Positions 1 through 11,374 of a DNA stretch of 64,000 nt are shown here, piece after piece. The stretch spans positions 496,001 to 560,000 of the forward strand of contig SWDT01000012.1 in the NCBI GenBank assembly GCA_009193035.1, written 5' to 3'. Below the pieces are notes generated by a model. The model was not told the DNA's origin. It did no database searches and worked only from the letters and a program-made list of their open reading frames with translations. The DNA comes from Halicephalobus mephisto (taxonomy: Eukaryota; Nematoda; Chromadorea; Rhabditida; Panagrolaimidae). Numbering within the stretch: position 1 is the first letter of the stretch; the number at the start of each line of letters is the position of its first letter. Position numbers and translations under genes: made by a program.

Positions 1-389
1 CGAACTTTTTAACGCATTTAAATTTTTTATAATAATACACTTTTAAAATTAATGGTTTTCGAACATTGCGGAATTCCGTAAACTTTAAATTTCAAAGTTT
101 TTCAACCAGGAAGTTTGAGAAACTCCGTTGGGATAATTATTTTCGGAATATCGTTTCAAATATTTTTATTTTTTCGTGACTTTTAAAATCTTTTGGATTT
201 TTTTAGAATTTCAGAAAATCACAAAAAATTTCACTTTTTAGTCTTAATTGGAATTGTTCTAAAATTTATATCGAGATTTTTCTGAAATTTTACAACAAAT
301 ATTTCTATTTTTATAATCACATGATTTTGGATTTTTTTAGAACTGCTGAATGTCAAAGTTTCGTAGTTCCGGTCTCAGGTGGAAAATTT

Positions 390-665
390 GAAATATTCGT
401 GTCGAGATAATTTTAGAAAGTTTTATTTTTATGAAAATTTTATTTTTATCATATTTAATGTTTTAAATTATTTTAAAAACGAAAATTATAATATTTTTTA
501 TCTCGACTGCAAAATTCGAAATATTCGTGTTGAGATAATTTAGAAAATTCTATTTTTATGAAAATTTTATTTTTATCATATTTAATGTTTTAAATTATTT
601 TAAAAACGAAAATTACAGTATTTTTTATCTCGAATAGAAAATTTGAAATATTCGTGTCGAGATAA
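390..665. repeat. Tandem repeat, about 126-bp unit, just over two copies
   Basis: The block beginning GAAATATTCGTGTCGAGATA recurs near 396, 520 and 645. Units one and two are nearly identical through the internal TTTAATGTTTTAAATTATTT stretch. The third copy is cut off after about 30 bases. The opening phrase belongs to a dispersed repeat seen elsewhere in the window (for example 22060, 23185 and 63455). Confidence 0.75.
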
Positions 666-1499
666 TTTAGAAAATTTTGCAGAAAATAATTCAATTTTTG
701 TACTTGCATAATCCTGTGTCTTATCCGTTTTTTTCGTCTCATTTATCCTTCCATTGTTTCGTGTTATTGGTTAATTTTTCGTTTTCCAACGGCACCTCCA
801 GGTCCAAGTTTCTTTTTCAAAAAAGGAAGAGTCAAAGGTCGGACGTAACTGACTTTAAATTGTTCGTTTTTTTCTAACTTACTTCCTCATTGATTCAACC
901 ACATTTACTATGAAATTGAGACTAGAGGATTAGCCCAGGATTAAGAATAATTTTTGTTTTGCGGTGGCGATGATAGATGAGCTTGAACAATTTTCTTGTC
1001 ATTGATCTGTCAACAAGGGATTGAACACGAGGTTTAAGAGATCAATTTCCTCGAATTTAGAAAACCAAACTTCTTTTTTTAAATATTTTCTAAATTCTTG
1101 TATTTTAAACAAAAAATATTTTCACAAATATCATAAATTGAAATTTTATGAATTTTTTTATTGATTTTATTATTTTTAAGTTCTTTTATAAATAGCTCTA
1201 GTTTTGTTATTAATTATAATTTTTTTTAAAATTAAATAAAATTTAAAAAATTGAAATAAATTTTTTATTATAATTTTATTTTTTTATAAAATTTTGAAAA
1301 TTATATAAAATTTAAAAAATTGAAATAAATTCGCTCATTTTATTGATCAATTTCTAATCAGCTATTTTTAAATAACTTTTTTACTATGACTTTATTTTTA
1401 TAACAGTTGTTTTATAAATAGTTTAATTTTTCACCGTTCTCAATTGTCGAATTGGTTTTTTGCAGAAAAAATTACTGAAAATGAAAATCAGTATTTATA

Positions 1500-1740
1500 A
1501 ATTTTTAAAATTATTTTCTTTTGTAAAATATACACAAAATTGGATTATGAATTTAAAAAATTTTTTAAATTATTTTCTTTTATAAAATATACACAAAATT
1601 AAATTATGAATTTAAAAAATTTTTAAAATTATTTTCTTTTATAAAATATACACAAAATTGGATTATGGATTTTATAAATTTTTAAAATTATTTTCTTTTA
1701 TAAAACATACACAAAATTGGATTATGGATTTTATAAATTT
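1500..1740. repeat. Tandem repeat, about 60-bp unit, four copies
   Basis: The phrase ATACACAAAATTGGATTATG recurs with a spacing of about 60 bases (near 1529, 1589, 1648 and 1708). Each is preceded by TTAAAATTATTTTCTTTTAT. It is a minisatellite in gene-free DNA. Confidence 0.75.
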
Positions 1741-2129
1741 TTTGAATGGCTTCAAAGTAAGATATTATTCATTTCCGAAGATCGCTGTAGTTATTTTTCT
1801 TATTAAAGTTAATCCGACAGACATTTTAAATTCAACATTGTTTTTTCCTAAACATGTTTTTAATTTTTAATCCGTTTTATATACATCTGTACTTTACTTT
1901 TCAAACATATACTATTATCGTTAAAAAAACTAAAATTTCCCTTAGGCAAACTTTTCCGGAAATTTTCAATTATTTTCGAAAAAACCATCAATCTACTTTT
2001 GAATTTTTAAAAATTAATTAGTCGCTGAAATATCAATTGAAATTATACTTGTTTAAAAACTGAATTTATTATAATTCTGTGCTTTATTTTGTCGAAATTG
2101 AAATTCAGAGTTCGAGGTCAAACTTTGGA

Positions 2130-2350
2130 TTTTTCTATTTTAAAAATTTTTATAAATTTTTCTATTTTTAAAGTTTTTTTTATAAATTTTTCTATTTTTA
2201 AAGTTTTTTTTATAAATTTTTCTATTTTAAAAATTTTTTTATAAATTTTCCTATTTTAAAAGTTTTTTTTATAAATTTTTCTATTTTAAAAATTTTTTTT
2301 ATAAATTTTTGTATTTTAGAATTTTTTTTATAAATTTTTGTATTTTAAAA
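2130..2350. repeat. Tandem repeat, about 29-bp AT-only unit, seven to eight copies
   Basis: The unit TCTATTTTAAAAATTTTTAT plus AAATTTT repeats seven to eight times with small length changes in the T and A runs. It has no coding potential. Confidence 0.75.
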
Positions 2351-2807
2351 ATATGTTTTATCTAAGTTGGTAGTTGAAAATTAGGTAAATTTTTTAAATC
2401 CAGACATGACTCATAAGTGGTGTCTCAGCATGAAAAATCTAAATTTTTATTTTGAACTTTAATCATCAACTTTGGTAATATGAAGTTTGAATTTTTCGTG
2501 TTAAGATACAATTCATAAGTCAAGTCTAAACTGAGAAAAGTTAGATAAGATAAAGTACGGCTTTTTGAAATAGGAAAATCTACAATTTCTCAACACGGAA
2601 AGTCCAAATGTTGACTTTAAACCCTGAGCTCCAGTTTCGATAAAGCGGTTTTCATTTTATCAAAGTCGGAGGTCCGAGTTGAAAGTTGAAATTCGGACTT
2701 TTCGTGGTAGGATAGACTCGGAAGTGATGTTTATGTTCGGAAATTTGGGTATTAAGTTTTAAGTTTTGATTTAGGTAAAATAACCTTGGAAATTGGAGAA
2801 ATCTGTG

Positions 2808-2957
2808 CACAAAAAAGCGTAATTTTCGGTACAGTAAAGAATGGAAAACGTCACTATTTCGTCACAAATCAGGAATATTTACGAAAAATGTGACGATTGT
2901 GTTCATTTTTGTCACATTTCGGAATTGTTAAGAATCCAAAAGTTACGCTTTTTTGTG
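2808..2957. mobile_element. MITE-like inverted-repeat element, copy 1
   Basis: The left end reads CACAAAAAAGCGTAATTTTC and the right end, reverse-complemented, reads CACAAAAAAGCGTAACTTTT. These are terminal inverted repeats of about 20 bases around roughly 110 bases. The interior is itself partly palindromic (AAAATGTGACGA against GTCACATTT). It carries no coding capacity. A diverged relative lies at 53423-53641. No clean target-site duplication was identified. Confidence 0.6.
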
Positions 2958-3839
2958 TGGATACTGTCTCAGCACGGAAAGTCCAAATTTGGGATTCTGA
3001 TGACCACTTGGGATAAGATGTTTCATATTGCCAAAGTCGGAGGTCAAAGTTAAAATTCGGGGTTTTCGTGTTGAGAAGTATTTGTGAGTTTCTGTCTTTC
3101 GAAAAATGGTTTTCGTTACGTAAGTTGATAGAACCTGATATCTGGATATTCTGAACCCAAACATGACTGCGCAAGTTGTGTCCCAGCACGGAAAGTTCAA
3201 ATTTCGAACTCTGGCTGTCAACTTCCACAGCCAGTTAAGCTTTCTTTGAATCAATTTTTTTTATTTCGTATTTTGTTCCATGATTAAAAAAACCATAAAA
3301 GTGGCCACCGTGCTGAATTTGGAAATTCCGGAAGAACATTATTTTATAAAATTATTTTTCAATTTTACAAACTTAGTTATCCTAATAAATGTTATTTTTT
3401 TGAAAATTGAAAAATTGCATTTTATTTAAAAAAGCCATATTTGAGCACTGTAGAAAATAAATATTGTTACGAAATTTTCACTTTTTTGACACTTAAAATT
3501 CACGATTTTCAGTACTTTGAAAAATACACTATTGTAAAAAAATATTTTTTTATAAAATTTCTTAATGTCAATTTTTGGAGTTTTTTAGGAAAATTTTAAA
3601 ATTCGAGATTTCAAAGAACATTTAAATTATTCAATTTTGGAAGTTTCTGTGAAACTGGAAGACTTCAAAAACTTTTACAAGATTCCAAGAACTTTTGTAA
3701 GATTCTGGAAATTTTCAAAAATTGTAGTTTTGAAAGATCTTACTGGATTCTGAGGGAGTTTGGAAAAGTTTGAAAGTCTATAAAATTCTAAAATGTTCCG
3801 GAATTTATGATTCTAGAAACCTTCAAATTTTTTTAAGTT

Positions 3840-4060
3840 TTAGAAACTTTTAAATTATAAAAGCTTTTATTGGATTCTGAAGGATTCTAGAAGTTTCTAC
3901 TAGATTCTAAAGGATTCTAGAAGCTTCTATTAGATTCTGAAGGATTGTAGAAACTTCTACTAAATCCTAAGGATTCTAAAAGCTTTTACTAAATCCTAAA
4001 AGATTCTAGAAATTTTTACTAAATCCTAAGGATTCTAGAAAATTCCGAAAATGTTCCAGT
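3840..4060. repeat. Degenerate tandem repeat rich in GATTCTAGAAG phrases
   Basis: Units of roughly 29 bases, of the form GATTCTAGAAGCTTCTA with variants, recur about six times. Several contain three alternating TTC/GAA pentamers with correct spacing, for example at 3885-3897 and 3915-3927. Confidence 0.65.
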
Positions 4061-4578
4061 ATTTATACGATTCTAAAAATTTTCAAAATTTCCAACAATT
4101 TCTATAAGAATCTTAATGCTTCAGAAAGTTCTAAAATCTCCTGCAGATTTGTACGAAATTCAAATTTTATTAATAAAAAACTTCGTCTGGGGTAGAGACA
4201 AGTTTGTTCTCGATTTTCAGCGTAAATCGAGCTTCAAAGATCATTAACGCATTTTTAACGAACTCAATTTTCATTGACCAAAAAAGGATAGTCCTGTTTT
4301 CTATTTTTGGAAGATTCCCAGGTGCCTTTAATCCAAATTTTGTGATAAACATTTTTTTATTTTTACTCCGAAGTGACTCAAGTTTCAGAATTCCCTATGG
4401 CATCACATGTAGCTCCAATTTATTCCAATTTTTGGTCTTCTTTATAATTATTTTTTATAACTAATCAGTTTTAAATTTTTTGTTTTCCCAGAAGTACACA
4501 AAACTAATCACATTTTTTTAAAAAAGTAAAAAACGGTCCGATGACAAAAGAATACAAAATTTTTTTGTCAATTGTTTT

Positions 4579-4936
4579 CGAAAAATATTTTTTAAAAAGT
4601 TTAAATATTGGATTAACGTGACAATGGATCATTTTGAATTTAAAATTTTCAAAAAGTAATATTAATTAACATTTGTAAGATTTTTAGTCGTTTTGGCGAT
4701 GTGTAATAAACGAAAAAATTATTTTTGAAAAATGAACACAAAGCCAAATTTTTTGATCGAAAAATATTTTTTAAAAAATTTAAATATTGGATTAACTTGG
4801 CAATGGATGATTTTTAATTTAAAATTTTTTAAAAATAATATTAATTAACATTTGTAAGATTTTTAGTCGTTTTGGCGATGTGTAATAAACGAAAAAATTA
4901 TTTTTGAAAAATGAACACAAAGCCAAATTTTTTGAC
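4579..4936. repeat. Direct tandem duplication, 179-bp unit, two copies
   Basis: Copy one (4579-4757) and copy two (4758-4936) both begin CGAAAAATATTTTTTAAAA and both contain GTCGTTTTGGCGATGTGTAA. Only a few substitutions separate them, so the duplication is fairly recent. Confidence 0.8.
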
Positions 4937-6132
4937 AGTTCAACTTTAACGTCAAAAATGACCTAATTTTTCGCATTTAATGCCTACGATAAATTTACTT
5001 CTTTGGCATTCAGTTCACAACGTCAGAGATAATTATTTATTTTTTTGTGTTTTCGATGGAATGCCAATTTGAAATTTTCGTTTTTTTGGATTCAGTTTGT
5101 TTTAAAATTTTAATTTTTTCAAAGTTAAATTTGCGTGGGAAGTTATGAAATCTATTTAGAAGTTAATGAAAATTTTGATTTTTTCTAAAATATCATAGAA
5201 GTTTAAGGAATATCTTAGAATTTTCCAGATTCTTAATGGAGGATTCTGAAGTCCTTAGAAATTTTAGAAAAAGATTCTGAAACTCTGAAAAAATCTCAAT
5301 GAGAGATTCTGAAACTCTGAAAAAATCTAAGTAAATGATTTTTGAGTTTTTAAAAATCTTGATGAAAGATTTTTGAGTTTTTCTAAAATCTTAATCAAAA
5401 ATTTTCGAATTTTTCTAAAATTTCAGAAAATTTTAAAATCTTCGAAATTTCAATCAAAAATTTTTAAATTTTCCAAAATTAAAATCAAAGATTCTGAAAC
5501 TTTCAAAAAAATCAAAGTCAAAGATTTTCAAAATTTCGAAGTTTTTAAAATTTTCTCAATTTTGAACTTTTAAAATACCCTAAAAATTTTGTAAATTCTC
5601 GTTGAGACAATTGTGTACCAAAAGTTTCCTTGTTTTTGTAATTTTGGTTTTCTTACTTAATCGAAATAATTCTGACGTCATTAATTCAAAATTCGCTTTG
5701 TTCATTATTTAGAATTTCATCATCTGAGAATTTGACTATTTACAGAATATATTTTTTATTTTTTTCATAAAAGTTTAGTTTCAAAAATCTTCCACAAAAA
5801 ATCGCATTTTTCCGATTTCATGTAATTTTAAATCCTACTTTATTAAAAATACAAATTTTTTAATTTAATTATTTTTATAAAAATTAATGCAAATTCCACT
5901 CTTGTTGAAAATAATCAATGTTTTTTCTGCATTTACTGGAGGGTTTTTTTCGTCTAAATTCAGTATACACACGTTAATTATTTATCTGCATTAAATTAGC
6001 CCGAACTGCTGGATGCCACGCTTGACTCAGTTTTGCTCTCTTTTCCGTTTCTCCGCGTGTCAATAGGGCAATTTGAACGAAAAAGTGGAATCTGAGGATT
6101 CAGAATGATTCCAGAATTGACGCTGCTAGGTG

Positions 6133-6730
6133 CTCGAAGAAAAACACGGTCAGTCTAAGAATAAGGTTTCTAGATAGCCCGTAGGTAAAGTTACAGTAAA
6201 TATAATAATGTATATATAGGTATATATGTATATATGTATATATAGGTATGTAGAAGAGCAGATCAGATGAGAACAGTGATTTAGGATTTTCTTTTACATC
6301 TTATTATTAAGTGCTAATTTTAAAGTTGATTATTCTTCAAGGTATATTAGTCCTCAAGTTATCTTGGATCTACTGATTCCAATAATGACTAATTACAGTG
6401 GAAAGTTGTTCTTTTCAGAAATTACTCTTTGTTTTTTATAGTAACTTTAAATTTATAATTTTCGTAAGAATAGTAACTATTGGATTCTCGAAAGAAAGCA
6501 CGATCAGTCTAAGAATAAGGTTTCTAGATAGCCCGTAGGTAAAGTTACAGTAAATATAATAATGTATATATAGGTATATATAGGTATATATGTATGTAGA
6601 AGAACAGATCAGATGAGAACAGTGATTTAGGATCTTCTTTTATATTTTATTATTAAGTGCTAATTTTAAAGTTGATTATTCTTCAAGGTATGTTAGTCCT
6701 CAAGTTATCTCAGATCCACCGATCCCAACT
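6133..6730. repeat. Direct repeat of about 245 bp, two copies with TATATA core
   Basis: The segments 6133-6383 and 6487-6730 match over their whole length, including AAGGTTTCTAGATAGCCCGT and AGTGCTAATTTTAAAGTTGA. They are separated by about 100 bases of unrelated DNA. A (TATATG/TATAGG) microsatellite near the start of each copy varies in length. No reading frame or RNA fold was recognised. Confidence 0.75.
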
Positions 6731-7295
6731 CTATCATATTTGAATCCATCGGTTTTTTGGACATTGGAATTCCGTGAGAGCTTCTTGAATATTATGAAAG
6801 TTAGTCAAAGGTTCCAAAGTCATCCAAATCCTAGAATCCCTAAATTTGCAGAAAATCCAAGACTCTTTTTTCTGTAATTTTTGCAAATAAGCTAATTTTT
6901 AATATTTATATTTATCAATTTTTTTAATATTTATATTTATCAATTAGAATTTTGCAAGTTCTAAAATTTTCCACAATTTATCGAAAAATGTTGAAATTTT
7001 CTAGAATTTTATGGAACATTTTTAAATTTTTTTAGAACACTTCAGAAATTTTTGAAATCCACCAAAAAGTTTTGAAATTTTTAGAATCTTCTAAAATTTA
7101 ATTAAAATTCTGAAATTTTTCAAATTTTTGAAAATTTAATTAAAACTTTTGAATTTTGGAATTTTATAAAATTTTTAACTTTTATAATATTTAAATAAAA
7201 ATTACTTTTTTCCGATTCCTGAAGTCATTTTTTATTTTTTCTACCGCGAATTAATTTTTAAATTTTTATTAAATTTTATAATTAAAATATTTTAG

Positions 7296-10200
7296 ATGAC
7301 TTTTTTCAAAGAAGTAGAGAATATTTCGGACACCGCCGGAGGGGTTCCAGCTTTGGAAAGTTATCTCCCAAATTCTATAATCTACGTCGTACTGTACATT
7401 CTTGCATTGCCCCCGAATCTGCTGCTGGCCTACATGGGTCTGAAGCCGGGTCTGATAACCTCCAGAGTAAAGTACCCTACTTTGGGAATGAGTTTGGCAA
7501 ATCTCTTCGGATTAGTCGGATTTCTAATTTTGAATTTTATTTATCTTTTCGCCGTTACAAATGATGTAAGTTTTGTGTGAAATTAATTTATTATTTCTTG
7601 AATATAATTATTATAATTAAAAAAGATTCATTTTTTGGAATTTTAAAATTTCCACGCAAAATTAATGAAAATAAAAAAAAAGATAAAATTGGTAGTATAC
7701 TGTAGAAGTTAATTTAGTTTTAATTTTTTTTACTGATATTAGATTTTTTGAAGTTTTGTAAAAATTTATAAAATTGTAAATCTGTGCCGAGGTCTATAAA
7801 AAGGTCGACGTCGAAATCAAAGTCGAGTTAAATTTTCGCATAAAAATTACATAAACGAAATTGTTTAAATGTTGCAAGCAAAGTGCTGATTTTAATTAAA
7901 TTTTGAAATTTTTATAAATATTAATATAAAAATAAGAATAAATTTACTCAAATGTTGCAAGCAAAGTGCTGATTTTAATTAAATTTTGAAATTTTTATAA
8001 ATATTAATATAAAAATAAGAATTAATTTACTCAAATGTTGCAAGTAAAGTGCTGATTTTAATTAAATTTTGAAATTTTTATAAATATTAATATAAAAATA
8101 AGAATAAATTTACTTAAATATTGCAAGCAAAGTGCTAATTTTAGTTCGACTTTGATTTTGATGTTGACCTTTTTATAGACCTTAATGCTGGTAATTTTTT
8201 ATTGAAATCAATTTTAAAATTTTTTAAATCAATAATGATTTTTTTAAAACTTTCTAAAAATAAGAAACTCATTTAAAAATAATTTCAAGAAAAAATTAAT
8301 TTTTAATTATATAAAATCTTTTTAAAAAATTGTTTTTAATTTTTAATTTTATATAAAATTTTAAAAAAATTATTATTTATTTTATATAAAATTTTAAAAA
8401 ATTATTATTTATTTTATATAAAATTTAAAAAAATTATTATTTATTTTATATAAAATTTTTAAAAATTATTGATTTTTCCAGATGAGGTTATCTTTGTTCA
8501 CGGCCAGTTTCCTCAGGACGATAGTCTACAATTCCACTTATGTCTGTTATTTTTTATTTCCCGTTTTGGCAATAGATCAATGGCTTTATATTTGTCAAAA
8601 TTGTCAACTACAAATCAGAAGCCTCGGTTTCATCATCGCCACGTGTTTCGCCATACCAATGATTGTTGCGGTTTATGATTTGTTTCTGCAAGATGTGGTA
8701 CTGTATGACTACATGTTTCTCTACATCCGAATGTCTCCTTACACGAATGTTGTAAGTTATTAGATTTAAAAATTTTTCCATTTTTCTACTTTAAAGTTTT
8801 TTCATTTTTCTATTTTAAAATTTTTCTAATTTTAAATTTAAAAAATTTTCTAATTTTAAATTTTTTTATTTTTAAAAATTAGAATTTTGTAGATTTCTGA
8901 AAATTTCAAAAATTTAACAGAAATTCTGAGGACTTTGAGAATCCTGTGGAAACTTTTAGAATATCATAGAAGATTCTGAAACCTTCGAGAATTTTACGAA
9001 AGATTTTAAACTTTTTGAGAATTTGATAGAAACTTTTTGAGGTTTTTAAAGATGTTATTGAATTTTCTAGAATTTTCAGGAAGTTAAATGAAAGTTTTTA
9101 GAATCTTCCAAAATTTAAATCGAAGTTTCTTGAATCTTCCAAAAGTTAAGTAGAATCTTCAGGAATTTAAATCGAAGTTTCTAGAATCTTCCAAAATTTA
9201 AATCGAAGTTTCTAGAATCCTCCAAAAGTTAAGTAGAATCTTCAGGAATTTAAATGAAAGTTTTTAGAATCTTCCAAAATTTAAGTAGAATTTTCTAGAA
9301 TCTTCCAAAATTTAGAAGAAACTTAAAATTATGTAGAAAATTCTGGAATTTTCAAGAATTTTATTAAAGCTTCTAAAATCTTCCAGAATTTTATAAAAAT
9401 TTTCAAAAACATCTAAAACTTAAAATTTTAAAAGTTTATGGAACATTTTTACTGAAATAATTTCGTAAAAAGATTTATTTTTAATTTTTATAATAATTTA
9501 ATTTTGCATACGTAACAGGATTAATCCATGATTTCTATTTTTTATTTATTTCACAATTGAATAAGTTTGGAACAATTTTTTGGATTCATTTATCTTTGAT
9601 GAATTCCATAAATGCTAAATTTGCCGAATTTCGGGGAAATTTTATTAAAAATAAAAATAATTTTTTTAGTTTTTCTTTTTTGTGATGGCTCCATCGTTTT
9701 TTATTTTTTCTTTCATCTGTAATTTGATTGTTCTTTCGTCAATTGTTCAAAGACAATCAAAAACGGCCAGAAAACAAATCGGAAGGACGATGAATCCGAG
9801 ACAACTTCAACAACACAAAGCTATTGTTTATACTTACATTTTCCAAGCCTTCTTGCCCCTCGTTCTGGCTACTCCGTATTACATTGCTAGTAAGTTTTAA
9901 AAGTTAAACAAATTTTAAAAATTGCATAGTTTTGGAGAACTTTGAAACTGAACAACTTCCTGAAAATTTCTCGGTCTTCTTGCACCCACATGCCGTTAAT
10001 TTAGGTCTTGTTAGACTAAGTTGAAACTTCCTAGAGCATCCGGTAATTCTCTCACACCCACAGATTTTAGATGTAGAATATTTTTAAACAAAATTGATAT
10101 CATCTAGAACATTCAACAATTATGTTCATATATCCATAATTTAAATTTTCTTAAATAAAATTAAGATCTTTTACAATATCAATTCTCTCATATTTTTAGA

Positions 10201-11234
10201 TTTAAAGTATTTTTAAACAAAATTGATATCATTTAAAACATTTATTAATTATGTTCATATATCCATAATTTAAATTTTCTTAAATAAAACTAATATCTTT
10301 TACAATATCAATTCTCTCATATTTTTAGATTTAAAGTATTTTTAAACAGAATTGATATCATTTAAAACATTTAGTAATTATGTTCATATATCCATAATTT
10401 AAGTCTTAGACTACGTTGGAATTTCTTAAAGCATCCGGTAATTCTCCCACACCTACGTTGCTTCTATTTCGGTTTTGCTGGACTAAGTTGGAACTTTCTA
10501 GAATATTTGACAATCCTCTTACACCTACACGTTTTTATTTTAGGTCTATTTGGACCAAACTGGGACCATTCCAACTTATTCACTGCTTCTTATGTCCTTG
10601 ATTTAGATCCTTTTAAGCCAAACTGAGGTCTTCTAGTTTATCCAGTACACACATTGCATCTAGGTGTTCCTTGATATTGATCTTGCTAGATCAAGTTTGG
10701 ATCTTCTAAGTTATTCAGTATTCTTCCCACATCCAATCACTATTAATTTTTATCTTGCTAAACTACTAGGTCCTGCAAAACCATTCTGCAATTTTCGCGG
10801 TTTAGGTTTCTGCGGACCAAACCTAAACCTTCCGGGACTAGTCTAAGAACATACGCCAGCTCTAACAGTAGATAATACATCATTTATAACTTCTTTTTTC
10901 GCATTTATTTATGACGTTATATATTATTCTTCTCTGCCTCATATGTCATTCATGTCAATGATATTAAATCCAAAAACAATTTCTAAAAATAATTTTTTCA
11001 GATCTTTGTTTCATTTTCCACGTCGAAATCGATGTTAAATGGTTCATTGTTGGAGAAGCCATTATTGGAGCTCATCCATTAACCAATGCATTAACAACTT
11101 TTTTCTTAAGGCCTTATAGGAGAGCTTTCAAACAAATCTCTCCATTTCCAAAGGTGTCTTTCACAAGAAGATACGATTCCATCCACGAAGAGACACCTAC
11201 TCTCCACGTAACTTCAGCTGCTGTCGAATTATAA
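7296..11234 (+). CDS. Seven-transmembrane nematode chemoreceptor (Str-like superfamily)
   Basis: Four exons: 7296-7565, 8482-8751, 9670-9889 and 11002-11234, giving 330 residues. All splice sites are GT-AG and frames join cleanly. Hydrophobic segments in order include NSIIYVVLYILALPPNLLLA, then the FGLVGFLILNFIYLF, FIIATCFAIPMIVAVY and FFIFSFICNLIVL stretches, then a QQHKAIVYTYIFQ helix before TM6. The last exon has the HPLTNALTTFFLRPYRRAF end of TM7, and PYRRAF just inside the membrane is typical of worm str/srd/sri/srh receptors. Length matches those families. It is expected to be a plasma-membrane GPCR in sensory neurons. I cannot assign the exact family. Introns 2 and 3 are long (about 0.9 and 1.1 kb) and repeat-filled. 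A poly(A) signal AATAAA lies at 11276-11281. Confidence 0.85.
7789..8182. mobile_element. Terminal-inverted-repeat element with internal tandem repeats, copy A
   Basis: It lies in intron 1 of the chemoreceptor. The left end GAGGTCTATAAAAAGGTCGA and the reverse complement of the right end (AAGGTCTATAAAAAGGTCAA) match over about 38 bases, continuing into AAATCAAAGTCGA. The interior is three to four tandem copies of an 83-bp unit containing TGCAAGCAAAGTGCTGATTT. There is no reading frame, so it is non-autonomous. A second member with related ends lies at 38446-38648. Confidence 0.65.
9060..9345. repeat. Heat-shock-element-like tandem array in chemoreceptor intron 2
   Basis: Units of about 30 bases of the form GAAGTTTCTAGAATCTTCCA followed by AAATTTAAATC repeat about seven times with substitutions. 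Perfect TTCnnGAAnnTTC triplets occur at 9179-9191 and 9293-9305, with near-perfect ones between. This spacing is the HSF-binding consensus; function is inference. Confidence 0.6.
10075..10405. repeat. Tandem repeat, about 129-bp unit, in chemoreceptor intron 3
   Basis: The phrase ATTATGTTCATATATCCATA recurs near 10119, 10248 and 10377, with nearly identical sequence between. It is followed to about 10850 by a looser repeat containing GACTAAGTTGGAACTTTCTA and a CACACCTAC phrase. Confidence 0.7.
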
Positions 11235-11374
11235 ACGTCAAAAAAAACCAAAATTCCAATTTTTGCCTTTCAAATAATAAACTACGGTTATTTGTAGAAA
11301 TTTTAAAAATAATTAAAACTAGATTTTTAATAAAAAATATCCATTTATTTACCTCATTTAACTACTTCATTCAT

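Larger units (their letters stand above)
1..7295. other. Gene-poor AT-rich region with low-complexity repeats
   Basis: No open reading frame here carries a recognisable domain or splice-consistent structure. The sequence is dominated by homopolymer-rich AT DNA and degenerate phrases such as GATTCTGAAAATTTT. Short open frames (for example at 677-877, 1658-1870 and 5373-5573) have the Phe/Lys/Ile composition expected from random AT-rich DNA. Tandem and inverted repeats inside it are listed separately. The last few hundred bases before 7296 presumably include the chemoreceptor promoter, but I see no definable element. Confidence 0.7.

Noticed and set aside
2869..3254. Two overlapping minus-strand frames of 119 and 103 codons
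   Set aside because: They cover the MITE and foldback repeat cluster and encode repeat-derived peptides without domains.
8469..8678. Alternative plus frame over chemoreceptor exon 2
   Set aside because: The frame at 8482-8751 is hydrophobic, has matching splice phases and fits the receptor; this one is a shadow.
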